From positions 3,968,001 through 4,032,000 of the forward strand of contig BOPV01000001.1 of assembly GCA_018332375.1 (NCBI GenBank): 64,000 nt of DNA, given 5' to 3'. The notes below the pieces were generated by a model. That model did no database searches. It was not told where the DNA came from and worked only from the letters and a program-made list of their open reading frames with translations. A program made the position numbers and the translations under genes. Shown in pieces: positions 8,927-17,551 of this stretch (position 1 is its first letter; every line of letters begins with the position of its first letter). Origin of the DNA: Roseiterribacter gracilis (GTDB lineage Bacteria; Pseudomonadota; Alphaproteobacteria; BOG-932; Roseiterribacteraceae).

Positions 8927-8950
8927 GGGCGCGTTGCGCCCCTTTTTATT
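8927..8950 (+). terminator. Plus-oriented intrinsic terminator in the gntR-GH2 gap
   Basis: GGGCGC (8927-8932) pairs with GCGCCC (8936-8941), loop GTT, then CTTTTTATTTT on the plus strand. Both flanking genes are on the minus strand, so in that direction the hairpin sits in the leader of the GH2 gene and has no T-tract. It may block antisense transcription. Confidence 0.5.
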
Positions 8951-8951
8951 T

Positions 8952-9704
8952 TCAGCCGCTCGCGGTGTAACGCGCGCGTGTCTCGGCCATGCGCAGACGC
9001 GCCTGTTCGACTTCTTGCACTTCGGTTGCGGCCAGCAGCGAATCCAGCACGCGCGACAGGTGATTGCGCATTGCGTGGCGGGCAGCACCCGGATTGCGTT
9101 CTTTCAGCGCCAGCAGGATCGCCGCATGTTCGTCGATGCGCGGCGTGACGCCGGCGGCATGCGCTTTGACACTCAGCAACTGCGTCTGCGGCGAGCGGGC
9201 GCGCGCATCCCACAACATCTGCACGCTGGCGAGCATCGCGCTGTTGCGCGTCGTATTGGCGATCAGAAGATGAAAGCGGCGGTCGGCGTCTTCGGCTGCG
9301 ACTGCGTCTTCGGCGGCGTTGTTCATTTCCGCCAGCAGCAAGTCGAGCTGTTCGATTTCTTCGTCAGAGATGCGGGTTGCGGCCAGCGCGCATGCTTCGC
9401 TTTCGATCGCGCGGCGCGCTTCGAGCAATTCGAACGGGCCGATATCCATCGCGCCCGCTTTGCCGCCGCGCGGTGCGGTGGCGGTGACATAGACGCCGGA
9501 GCCGGTGCGGACCTCGACCAGCCCATCCAGTTCGAGCGCGATCAGCGCTTCGCGAACGGTCGGGCGGGAGACCGCATAACTTTGGGCCAGCTCGCGCTCG
9601 GACGGCAGGCGCTGCCCGATTTTGTACTCTCCGCGGGCGATCCGGCCGGAAAGATCCTGGGCGACCCGCTCGTAGAGACGGCCAGATTCTGCTTTCGGAG
9701 TCAT
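8952..9704 (-). CDS. GntR-family regulator, FadR/FCD subfamily (UxuR/ExuR-like)
   Basis: This 250-residue protein has an N-terminal winged helix-turn-helix (about 10-75) with the GntR signature LPSERELAQSYAVSRPTVREAL and GLVEVRTGSGVYV for the wing, followed by an all-helical FCD ligand-binding domain (about 95-235; DADRRFHLLIANTTRN supplies metal- or ligand-contact residues). It is divergent from the mannonate dehydratase gene. Two near-identical CTGG(T/A)CAAGCCAA elements lie 14-40 bases upstream of its start, fitting autoregulation. The neighbours make a hexuronate-derived effector likely. Confidence 0.88.
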   Translation of the reverse strand: MTPKAESGRLYERVAQDLSGRIARGEYKIGQRLPSERELAQSYAVSRPTVREALIALELDGLVEVRTGSGVYVTATAPRGGKAGAMDIGPFELLEARRAIESEACALAATRISDEEIEQLDLLLAEMNNAAEDAVAAEDADRRFHLLIANTTRNSAMLASVQMLWDARARSPQTQLLSVKAHAAGVTPRIDEHAAILLALKERNPGAARHAMRNHLSRVLDSLLAATEVQEVEQARLRMAETRARYTASG

Positions 9705-9717
9705 ACGGCCCTCTTAT

Positions 9718-9744
9718 CTGGTCAAGCCAATCTGGACAAGCCAA
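9718..9744. promoter_or_regulatory. Tandem operator-like repeat between gntR and mannonate dehydratase gene
   Basis: CTGGTCAAGCCAA (9718-9730) and CTGGACAAGCCAA (9732-9744) are 14 bases apart start to start. Each resembles the FadR-class pattern TGGT-N3-ACCA with a degenerate right half (TGGTcaaGCCA). Confidence 0.5.
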
Positions 9745-9786
9745 ATGGCGCCACCTAGGGTACAGGCGAATAACAAGGAAGTCCTT

Positions 9787-11061
9787 ATGGACGATGGTCT
9801 GGGGGGAGCGAAGTTGAGCAGTCCGACGAACGGGGCGAATCCGTACAAACCGCTCGAGATCCGCGCCGCGCGCGTGATCGTCACGTCGCCCGGCCGCAAC
9901 TTCGTCACGCTGAAGATTGAAACCAGCGAAGGGATTTACGGCATCGGCGACGCGACCCTGAACGGGCGCGAATTGTCGGTCGTCTCCTATCTCGAAGACC
10001 ACGTCATTCCGGTGCTGATCGGCCGCGACGCGCGCCGCATCGAAGACATCTGGCAGTATCTCTATCGCGGTGCCTATTGGCGCCGCGGTCCGGTGACGAT
10101 GCGCGCGATCGCCGCCGTCGACGTCGCGCTGTGGGACATCAAAGCCAAGGCGCTCGGCGTTCCGCTCTACGATCTGTTGGGCGGCAAAAGCCGCGACGGC
10201 GTGTTGGTCTATGGCCACGCCAATGGCGGCGACCTGAACGAAACCGTCGAAGCGGTCGGCCGCTATATCGAAGCCGGCTACAAGGCGATCCGCGCGCAGT
10301 CGGGCGTGCCGGGATTGAAGCTCGCTTACGGTGTCGGGCGCGGCGATCTCTATTACGAACCGGCCGACGCGACCTTGCCGACCGAGACCGTCTGGTCGAC
10401 GCCGAAATACCTCGACTTCCTGCCCGGCCTGTTCGAAAAGCTGCGCAGCACCTACGGTTTTGAGCCGCATCTGCTGCACGATGCGCATCACCGCCTGACC
10501 CCGATCGAAGCGGCGCAGTTGGGCAAGATGCTGGAGCCATCGCGCCTGTTCTGGCTCGAAGATGCGACGCCGGCGGAAAATCAGGACGCGTTCAAACTGA
10601 TCCGCCAGCACACGACGACGCCGCTTGCGGTGGGCGAAGTGTTCAACACGATCTGGGACGCCAAGGACCTGATCCAGAACCAGCTCATCGACTACATCCG
10701 CATGTCGATCGTTGGATCGGGCGGCATCACCCATCTCCGACGCGTTGCCGACTTTGCGTCGCTCTATCAGGTGCGCACGGGCTGTCACGGCGCCACCGAC
10801 CTGTCGCCGGTGACGATGGGCGCCGCGGTGCATTTCGATTCCTGGGTGCCGAATTTCGGCATGCAGGAATACATGCGCCATTCGCCCGAGACCGACGAGG
10901 TCTTCCCGCACGACTACCGGTTCGAAAACGGGCTGATGTTCGCGGGCGACACGCCCGGCCACGGCGTCGACATCGACGAAAAGCTGGCCGCCAAATACCC
11001 GTACAAACCCAAACAGCTTCCGGTCGCCCGTCTCGAAGACGGGACGATGTGGAACTGGTAG
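9787..11061 (+). CDS. manD: D-mannonate dehydratase, enolase superfamily (ManD/RspA type)
   Basis: It converts D-mannonate to 2-keto-3-deoxy-D-gluconate in glucuronate breakdown. The 424-residue protein has the enolase-superfamily capping domain (about 20-140) and barrel. Metal ligands are Asp232 (HDAHHRL), Glu258 (WLEDATPAEN) and Glu284 (AVGEVFN), and the ManD-type histidines are His234 and the one in TGCHGATDLSP. The overall sequence, with DATLNGRELSVVSYLEDHVIPVLIG near the N-terminus, is typical of ManD. The start at 9787 was chosen because AAGGAA lies 6 bases upstream; an ATG at 9745 in the same frame overlaps the operator repeats. Activity in some ManD relatives is low, so the substrate is probable, not proven. 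Confidence 0.85.
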   Translation: MDDGLGGAKLSSPTNGANPYKPLEIRAARVIVTSPGRNFVTLKIETSEGIYGIGDATLNGRELSVVSYLEDHVIPVLIGRDARRIEDIWQYLYRGAYWRRGPVTMRAIAAVDVALWDIKAKALGVPLYDLLGGKSRDGVLVYGHANGGDLNETVEAVGRYIEAGYKAIRAQSGVPGLKLAYGVGRGDLYYEPADATLPTETVWSTPKYLDFLPGLFEKLRSTYGFEPHLLHDAHHRLTPIEAAQLGKMLEPSRLFWLEDATPAENQDAFKLIRQHTTTPLAVGEVFNTIWDAKDLIQNQLIDYIRMSIVGSGGITHLRRVADFASLYQVRTGCHGATDLSPVTMGAAVHFDSWVPNFGMQEYMRHSPETDEVFPHDYRFENGLMFAGDTPGHGVDIDEKLAAKYPYKPKQLPVARLEDGTMWNW

Positions 11062-11073
11062 GGCGCAGCCCTA

Positions 11074-11163
11074 CCACCCCGGCGAAGGCCGGGGTCCATG
11101 GTGGAGCGAGACGGAACCGAGACCGTATGGCCCCGCTGTGGGCCCCGGCCTTCGCCGGGGTGG
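11074..11163. repeat. REP-like inverted repeat
   Basis: A 25-base arm at 11074-11098 (core CCCCGGCGAAGGCCGGGG) is repeated in inverted orientation at 11139-11163 with one mismatch. Each arm can also fold on itself. It starts 12 bases after the mannonate dehydratase stop and may end or stabilise that transcript. Confidence 0.75.
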
Positions 11164-11201
11164 CCGACCAAAAGAAAAAAGTTGATCGACCAGTTCTTGC
11201 T

Positions 11202-11216
11202 ATTGGTCAGACCAAC
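11202..11216. promoter_or_regulatory. FadR/UxuR-type operator upstream of the TonB receptor
   Basis: ATTGGTCAGACCAAC contains the perfect palindrome TTGGT-CAG-ACCAA (11203-11215), the form bound by FadR/PdhR-type GntR regulators. It lies 62 bases before the receptor ATG. The nearby regulator at 8952-9704 is the obvious candidate ligand. Confidence 0.6.
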
Positions 11217-11277
11217 TGGTAGGGCAGCAAACAAAGGACGGCGATCAGCCGCCAAATAAGGATTCTGGGAGGAATTC

Positions 11278-13527
11278 ATGAGGACGCTGCGTTCGACCAC
11301 GTCGCTATCGACGTGGCTGTTGGCTGGCATGGTTGCCGCCACTGCCGCCGGAACTGCTCAGGCTCAGATTGCGGATGGTGTGCCGGCCGGTGCGCTGACC
11401 GAAGTCGTCGTCACCGCGCAGAAGCGCGAGCAGCGCCTGCAGGAAGTGCCGCAGGCGGTGCAGGTGGTGACCGGCGCGCAGCTCGAAGCTGCAGGCGTCC
11501 GTGAATTCACCGACCTGACCAAGATGGCGCCGTCGCTGGTCGTGCGTCCGGCCGAAAATCCGGTCAACGCATCGGTCTCGATCCGCGGCGTCGGCACCTT
11601 CGCCTTCTCGATCGGCGTCGAACCGTCGGTCGCGGTGCAGATGGATGACGTGCCGGTGCAGTTCCAGCCGCGCGCTTTCACCGATCTCTCTGACGTCGAA
11701 CGGATCGAAGTGCTGCGCGGTCCGCAAAGCACCTTGTACGGCAAGTCGGCATCGGCCGGTCTGATCAACATCGTCACCAAAGATCCGACCACGACCTTCA
11801 GCAGCAAGGTCAACGCCATGTACACGACCGATCACGAATATCTGATCGGCGCGGCCGTGTCGGGCCCGATCTCGGACAAGTTCGGCTTTCGCGTAAACGT
11901 GACGCGCGATCAATTCGACGGCAACGTCAAGAATCTGTACAACGGCAACAAGGTCAACGGCCGCGACTTCACCGCGGCGCGCGGCAAGTTCCGCTGGGAC
12001 GTGACCGACGCGCTCACCGTCACCGCGGGTCTTTGGTATGTCGATGGCGGCACGACGGTCGGTCGTCCGTTCATCGGCCTGGCGCCGAACGCGTTCCTGC
12101 GCGGCAACAGCGCACAACCGCCGACGGTCTACGCGCCGGGCGTCACTGCCGGCCCCGACAATACCAACATCACCAACAACTTCCTCGCCGGCACCAATTA
12201 CACCGATCAAGGCCAGTCGCTGAAGATCGAATGGAATCTTGGTTTCGCGTCGTTGGTGTCGATCACTGGACACGATCACTACAAGCTGACCGATACGCTC
12301 GACCAGGACGACACCTCGGTCGCGACTCCCGACAACCGCCAGTTCGGCACGTTCAAACAGACGTCGTGGTCGCAGGAAGTGCGTCTCGTCTCGGCGAATG
12401 ACTCGCCGATCCGGTATACGGCGGGCTTCTACTACGCCAACGTCGATTTCAGCCGTGACTTCACGCGCGGTCCGTTCTTTGCGCAGGCGCGCTGGTACGG
12501 CACGTCGGGATCGGAACAGATCGCCGGCTTCGGCCAGTTGGAATACACGTTCTTCGACAAGTTCACCGCGATCGGCGGCGTGCGCGTGCAGCACGAAAAG
12601 ATCGACTACACGTTCCGCGACATTCAGAACGGCAACGCCTTCTTCAGCGGCGGCGGTACCGACGATTTCGAGACGTACAAGCTGGCGCTGCAATACCAGG
12701 TCGCCAAAGACTTCATGGTCTACGGCTCGTACTCGACCGGCCACAAAGGCCAGACCTTCGATCTGTCGACCGGCTTCAACAGCAACCGCGCACTGGCGGG
12801 GCCGGTGAAACCGGAAACGTCGAAGAGCTGGGAAATCGGTGCGCGTACGCAGTGGCTCAATCGCCGCGTCACCGCCAACCTGACCTTGTTCGACGCGCGC
12901 TATGAAGACTTCCAGGCGCAGGGCATCGAAACCTTGCCGGACGGTACGCTCAACTATCGTCTGACCAATGTCGGCAAGCTGCACAATCGCGGCGTCGAGC
13001 TGGAAACCAGCGCGCTGGTGACCGAGCAGTTCCGCGCCGGATTCTCGGCTGCGTATCTCGATGCCGAGATCGCCGACTTCCCGTTGGCGCAGTGCTTCCC
13101 GCTGCAGACCGCGGCGCAGGGCTGCACCGGCAGCCCGGCACGCCAGAACCTGACGGGCGCTACGCCGCCGCAATCGCCGAAATGGAAGCTGACCGCGACT
13201 GCGGATTACACGATCCCGCTGCCGTCGATGCCGTTCGAAGGCGTGCTGCAGGGCGTGTACAGCTATCAGACGACGGTCAATTACGGGCTGAACCAGGATC
13301 CGCAGACAGTGCAGAAGAGCTACGGCATTCTGAATCTGTCGGCCGGCATCCGCGACACGAGCGGCCGTTACGAAGTGTCGGTGTTCGTGAACAACGTCAC
13401 CGACCAGCGCTACTACGCCCACATCTTCAACTCGACGGGCAACTACAACAACGTGCTGGCAACGCAGAGCCTGCCGCCGCGTGACTTCTCGCGCTACGCC
13501 GGCATCAAGGCCTCGTATAACTTCTGA
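11278..13527 (+). CDS. TonB-dependent outer-membrane receptor of the hexuronate locus
   Basis: This 749-residue receptor has a signal peptide (cleavage after GTAQAQ, about residue 31) and the TonB box TEVVVTAQKR. The plug domain (about 50-160) contains SIRGVGTFAFSIGVEPSVAVQMDDVPV and VERIEVLRGPQSTLYGKSASAGLINIVTK. A 22-stranded barrel follows, ending in RYAGIKASYNF. GGGAGG precedes the ATG. A GntR-type palindrome lies just upstream, which ties it to the glucuronide/hexuronate genes; the likely cargo is a uronic-acid-containing oligosaccharide. The cargo is inference from context. Confidence 0.9.
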   Translation: MRTLRSTTSLSTWLLAGMVAATAAGTAQAQIADGVPAGALTEVVVTAQKREQRLQEVPQAVQVVTGAQLEAAGVREFTDLTKMAPSLVVRPAENPVNASVSIRGVGTFAFSIGVEPSVAVQMDDVPVQFQPRAFTDLSDVERIEVLRGPQSTLYGKSASAGLINIVTKDPTTTFSSKVNAMYTTDHEYLIGAAVSGPISDKFGFRVNVTRDQFDGNVKNLYNGNKVNGRDFTAARGKFRWDVTDALTVTAGLWYVDGGTTVGRPFIGLAPNAFLRGNSAQPPTVYAPGVTAGPDNTNITNNFLAGTNYTDQGQSLKIEWNLGFASLVSITGHDHYKLTDTLDQDDTSVATPDNRQFGTFKQTSWSQEVRLVSANDSPIRYTAGFYYANVDFSRDFTRGPFFAQARWYGTSGSEQIAGFGQLEYTFFDKFTAIGGVRVQHEKIDYTFRDIQNGNAFFSGGGTDDFETYKLALQYQVAKDFMVYGSYSTGHKGQTFDLSTGFNSNRALAGPVKPETSKSWEIGARTQWLNRRVTANLTLFDARYEDFQAQGIETLPDGTLNYRLTNVGKLHNRGVELETSALVTEQFRAGFSAAYLDAEIADFPLAQCFPLQTAAQGCTGSPARQNLTGATPPQSPKWKLTATADYTIPLPSMPFEGVLQGVYSYQTTVNYGLNQDPQTVQKSYGILNLSAGIRDTSGRYEVSVFVNNVTDQRYYAHIFNSTGNYNNVLATQSLPPRDFSRYAGIKASYNF

Positions 13528-13537
13528 CCACGTGCAC

Positions 13538-13564
13538 CTGGGTGCAGGGCTTCCCTGCACCCAG
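13538..13564. terminator. Perfect 12-bp hairpin after the TonB receptor
   Basis: CTGGGTGCAGGG (13538-13549) pairs perfectly with CCCTGCACCCAG (13553-13564) around loop CTT, 10 bases after the receptor stop. There is no T-run, so it may attenuate or protect the mRNA end without stopping the polymerase fully. Confidence 0.5.
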
Positions 13565-13612
13565 CGTCGCGTTCAAATTGCCGTCGGACCGAAAAAGACG
13601 ACGGGGATTCGC

Positions 13613-16123
13613 GTGAACGCATCATTGCGCTTCGCACTTGCAGCAGCGGGCGCTGCATTGGTTTTTGCTGCGATCCCGGCGATCAGCCAGGTTGCAACGC
13701 CCGAGAAATGGCCGGAACTGCCGCGTCAGAATCTCGTCAGCCCCGCCGTCGCAGCGCGAATCACGACGATGCTGTCCTCGATGTCGCTCGAGGAAAAAGT
13801 CGGCCAACTGATCCAGGCCGACATTTCGACCATCACACCCGACGATCTGCGCCGCTATCCGCTGGGCTCGATTCTGGCGGGCGGAAATTCCGGTCCCGGC
13901 GACGACGATCGCGCGCCGGCCTTGGCCTGGCTTGCGATGGCCGATGCGTTTCATCGCGTGTCGGTCGAAGCGCGTCCCGGCCACACGCCGATTCCAGTTC
14001 TGTTCGGCATCGATGCGGTGCACGGCAACAACAACGTGCCGGGCGCCACGATCTTTCCGCACAATGTCGGGCTTGGCGCCGCGCACGATGCCGATCTGGT
14101 GCGCCGCGTTGCCGACGCGACCGCGGAAGAAGTCGCGGTCATCGGTGCCGACTGGACCTTCGCACCGACGCTCGCCGTAGTGCGCGACATTCGCTGGGGC
14201 CGTAGCTACGAAGGGTTCGGCGAAGAACCGTCGCTGATCCGCTCCTATGCGGCGGCCGCGATCGAAGGTCTGCAGGGACGCAAGAACACGCCCGATTTTC
14301 TCAGCGACGGTCACGTCGTCGCGACCGCCAAACATTTCATCGGCGACGGCGGTACGCGCAACGGCCGCGACCAGGACGACAATCTCGCCAGCGAACAAGA
14401 GCTGATCGACATTCACGCCGCCGGCTATCTGCCGGCAATCCGCGCCGGCGCGCTGACCGTGATGGTCTCGTACAATAGCTGGCACGGCGTGAAGATGACC
14501 GCCAACAAGGCGCTGCTCACCGACGTGCTGAAAGACCGTCTCGGCTTCGACGGCGTCGTGGTCGGCGACTGGAATGCGCAGGCGCAGGTGCCGGGTTGCA
14601 CGCGCTATTCCTGCCCAGCCGCCTACAATGCCGGCATCGACATGCTGATGGCGCCGGACAGTTGGAAACAGTTGTTCGACAACACGCTGGCGCAGGTGCG
14701 CAGCGGCGAAATTCCGATCGAGCGGATCGACGACGCGGTACGCCGCGTACTGACAGTCAAATTCGTCTCGGGCGTTTTCGAACGCGCCGTGCCGTCCGAA
14801 CGCTCCGACGCGGGACGGTTCGACCGTCTCGGCACGCCGGTGCATCGCGTGCTGGCGCGCGAAGCGGTGCGCAAATCGCTGGTGCTGCTCAAGAACGACG
14901 ACAATCTTCTGCCGCTGCAACCCAAGGCCAACGTGCTGGTGGCCGGCGACGGCGCCGACAATATCGCCAAGCAAAGCGGCGGCTGGACCATCTCGTGGCA
15001 GGGCACCGGCAACAGCAACGCCGACTTTCCGCACGGCACGTCGGTCTATGAAGGCATTCGCCGCGCCGTCGAAGCAGGCGGCGGTCATGCCGAGCTGAGT
15101 GTCGACGGCACCTACAAGACCAAGCCCGACGTCGCGATCGTCGTGTTCGGCGAAGATCCGTACGCGGAATATCAGGGCGACCGCGAAACTTTGGAATATG
15201 CGCCGTCGGATGAGCGCGAGCTGGCGCTGATGCGCAGTCTGCAGGAACAAGACATTCCGGTCGTCGCGGTGTTTCTGTCCGGCCGTCCTTTGTGGGTGAA
15301 CCGCCAGCTCAATGCAGCCGACGCATTCGTTGCTGCGTGGTTGCCCGGCACCGAAGGCGGTGGCGTTGCAGATCTGCTGGTGCGCGCGCCGGACGGCAAC
15401 GCGCGCTACGATTTCACCGGCAGGCTCAGCTTCTCCTGGCCGCGCACCGCGATGCCGAACGGCAAGCATCGCGGCGATGTCGGCTACGATCCGTTGTTTC
15501 CGGTCGGCTATGGCCTGTCTTCGAAACAGACGGTCGAGCTGGCGCAGCTGCCCGAAGATCCTGGCGTCAGCCAGGTGGCGCAGCTCGATCGCTGGTCGTT
15601 CTTCCGTCGCGGCCGCGCCGCTGGTTCGTGGTCGCTGTTCGCGGGCGACAAAGACGGCGAAGAGCGCGTCACCGCCACGCGCCAAAGCAGCGCTGGCAAG
15701 ATCGTCGACGTGCACGCGATCGACATCGCGCAACAAGAAGACGCCAAGCAGGTGACATGGAGCGGTGGCGGCGAAGGATCGATCTGGATCGAAGGCCGCG
15801 CCATCGACCTGTCGAGCCAGGCGCAGAACGGCGCCGTCGTTGCGATGCGCGTCAAGCTCGATGCGCCGCCGACCGACCGCGTGAAGTGGGACGTGACGTG
15901 CGGCAAGTCGTGTGGTGCGTCGATCGACGTCACCGACGCGCTGCGCGCTGCGCCGCCGGGCGAGTGGACGATGTTGAAGGTCAAACTGGCGTGCTTTGCC
16001 GGCGCCGACCTGACCAAGCTCGAACGGCCGATGCAGCTGATCACGTCGGGCAAGCTGACGCTGACCTTTACCGAACTCAAACTCGACAACGACGCGTCCG
16101 GCGCAATCTGCCCGGGCAGCTAA
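13613..16123 (+). CDS. Glycoside hydrolase family 3, exo-beta-glucosidase type, exported (copy 1)
   Basis: This 836-residue protein has a signal peptide (MNASLRFALAAAGAALVFAAIPAISQ). The GH3 N-terminal barrel spans about 60-395 with nucleophile Asp319 in GFDGVVVGDWN; the C-terminal sandwich domain (about 440-620) has KSLVLLKNDDNLLPL. A further ExoP-type carbohydrate-binding-like domain occupies about 680-836 (TGRLSFSWPRT is followed by GRAAGSWSLFAGDKDGEERVTATRQ). Such enzymes cleave single glucose (or xylose) units from beta-glucans. The start is GTG at 13613 because it opens the signal peptide. It is followed after 23 bases by a sugar transporter gene, and the pair is duplicated at 25765-29698. 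Confidence 0.87.
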   Translation: MNASLRFALAAAGAALVFAAIPAISQVATPEKWPELPRQNLVSPAVAARITTMLSSMSLEEKVGQLIQADISTITPDDLRRYPLGSILAGGNSGPGDDDRAPALAWLAMADAFHRVSVEARPGHTPIPVLFGIDAVHGNNNVPGATIFPHNVGLGAAHDADLVRRVADATAEEVAVIGADWTFAPTLAVVRDIRWGRSYEGFGEEPSLIRSYAAAAIEGLQGRKNTPDFLSDGHVVATAKHFIGDGGTRNGRDQDDNLASEQELIDIHAAGYLPAIRAGALTVMVSYNSWHGVKMTANKALLTDVLKDRLGFDGVVVGDWNAQAQVPGCTRYSCPAAYNAGIDMLMAPDSWKQLFDNTLAQVRSGEIPIERIDDAVRRVLTVKFVSGVFERAVPSERSDAGRFDRLGTPVHRVLAREAVRKSLVLLKNDDNLLPLQPKANVLVAGDGADNIAKQSGGWTISWQGTGNSNADFPHGTSVYEGIRRAVEAGGGHAELSVDGTYKTKPDVAIVVFGEDPYAEYQGDRETLEYAPSDERELALMRSLQEQDIPVVAVFLSGRPLWVNRQLNAADAFVAAWLPGTEGGGVADLLVRAPDGNARYDFTGRLSFSWPRTAMPNGKHRGDVGYDPLFPVGYGLSSKQTVELAQLPEDPGVSQVAQLDRWSFFRRGRAAGSWSLFAGDKDGEERVTATRQSSAGKIVDVHAIDIAQQEDAKQVTWSGGGEGSIWIEGRAIDLSSQAQNGAVVAMRVKLDAPPTDRVKWDVTCGKSCGASIDVTDALRAAPPGEWTMLKVKLACFAGADLTKLERPMQLITSGKLTLTFTELKLDNDASGAICPGS

Positions 16124-16146
16124 AAACCAAGCCAGGGAGAACAGGG

Positions 16147-17547
16147 ATGAGCAACGGCTACGCGACGCGCATTGCGCTGGTCGCGACATTGGGTGGACTG
16201 CTGTTCGGCTACGACACAGCGGTGATCTCGGGTGCGATCGGTGCGCTCGAAGCCAACTTCATCGCACCGCAAGGGCTGAGCGAAACAGCCCGCAACAGCC
16301 TGACCGGCTTCACCGTGTCGAGCGCGCTGATCGGGTGCATCCTGGGCGGCATCGTCGCCGGTTGGGTTGCCGATCATTGGGGCCGCCGTCGCGGTCTGAT
16401 CGTTGCCGCGGTGTTGTTCCTGATCTGCTCGATCGGATCGGCCTATCCCGAACTTGGTCTCGGCGTATCGGGTCCCGACGCGCTGACGCCGTTCAACATC
16501 TATCGCGTGATCGGCGGTATCGGTGTTGGCATCGCATCGATGTTGTCGCCGCTCTACATCGCCGAAGTGGCGCCGCGCGAGAAACGCGGCCAGTTGGTGT
16601 CGTACAACCAGATGGCGATCGTGCTCGGCATCTTCGGCGTCTACTTCGTCAACTACGCGATCGCGCGCGGCGGCGACCAGACATGGCTCTACAGCCACGG
16701 CTGGCGCTACATGTTTTTGTCGGAAGCGGTCCCATCGCTGGCTTTCCTCGTCTTCCTGTTCAGCGTGCCGGAAACGCCGCGCTATCTGGTGATGAAGGGT
16801 AAGGAAGCCGACGCCAAGGCGCTGCTCGAACGGATCGAAGGCAGCACGGCACCGGTCGTGCTGCAGGAAATTCGCGGCAGCCTGGTCCAACACAGCGACA
16901 AGCTTTTGTCGTACGGCTGGTTCGTCGTGATCGCCGGCATTCTTCTGTCGGTGTTCCAGCAGACAGTCGGCATCAACGCGGTGCTCTATTACGCACCGTT
17001 GATGTTCCAGAATATGGGCATGCAGGGCGACACGGCGTTCTTGCAGACCGCGATCGTCGGTGCGTTCAACGTGCTGTTCACCATCGTCGCGATCTTCACC
17101 GTCGACAAATGGGGTCGCAGACCGCTGATGGTGTGGGGCGCTGCTTTGATGGCGGTGTCGATGCTGGCGCTGGGCTTCATGTTCGCGTCGAACGCGCTTG
17201 GGCCGGCAGCGCTGGTGGTCGTCATCGCTTATATTGCGGGCTTCGCCTTCTCGTGGGGACCGGTGACCTGGGTGTTGCTGTCCGAGATGTTCCCCAACGC
17301 GATCAAGGGCAAGGCGATGGGCATCGCGGTCGCAGCGCAATGGATCGCCAATCTGATTGTGTCCTGGTCGTTCAAAGTGCTGGACGGGAATTCAGCGCTG
17401 AACGCGCTGTTCAACCATGGCTTCTGCTATTGGATGTACGGCGTGATCTCGATCCTGGCCGGGCTGTTCGTGTGGAAATACGTGCCCGAAACCAAAGGCC
17501 GTTCGCTCGAAGAGATGGAACGTTTGTGGACGGCGAAGTCGGTTTGA
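16147..17547 (+). CDS. MFS sugar porter (copy 1)
   Basis: This 466-residue transporter of the sugar porter family (XylE/GalP type) has 12 spans, the DHWGRRRG motif after span 2, PETPRYL after span 6 and PETKGRSLEEME at the C-terminus. QQTVGINAVLYYAP in span 7 is the sugar-binding segment. GGGAGA-type sequence precedes the ATG. It follows the GH3 gene and should import the monosaccharide that enzyme releases by proton symport. The first 630 bases are almost identical to the second copy at 28298, while the rest is more diverged. Confidence 0.9.
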   Translation: MSNGYATRIALVATLGGLLFGYDTAVISGAIGALEANFIAPQGLSETARNSLTGFTVSSALIGCILGGIVAGWVADHWGRRRGLIVAAVLFLICSIGSAYPELGLGVSGPDALTPFNIYRVIGGIGVGIASMLSPLYIAEVAPREKRGQLVSYNQMAIVLGIFGVYFVNYAIARGGDQTWLYSHGWRYMFLSEAVPSLAFLVFLFSVPETPRYLVMKGKEADAKALLERIEGSTAPVVLQEIRGSLVQHSDKLLSYGWFVVIAGILLSVFQQTVGINAVLYYAPLMFQNMGMQGDTAFLQTAIVGAFNVLFTIVAIFTVDKWGRRPLMVWGAALMAVSMLALGFMFASNALGPAALVVVIAYIAGFAFSWGPVTWVLLSEMFPNAIKGKAMGIAVAAQWIANLIVSWSFKVLDGNSALNALFNHGFCYWMYGVISILAGLFVWKYVPETKGRSLEEMERLWTAKSV

Positions 17548-17551
17548 CCGA

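Noticed and set aside
11305..13560. 751-codon open frame antisense to the TonB receptor
   Set aside because: It has no recognisable domains and is rich in Arg, Asp and His, as expected from GC-rich antisense of a real gene.
15292..16146. Extension of the first sugar porter frame into the GH3 gene
   Set aside because: Arg-rich out-of-frame translation of GH3; the second porter copy starts at the equivalent ATG.
13622..16189. 855-codon open frame antisense to GH3 copy 1
   Set aside because: Same low-complexity antisense character; the plus strand encodes a complete GH3 enzyme with catalytic Asp.
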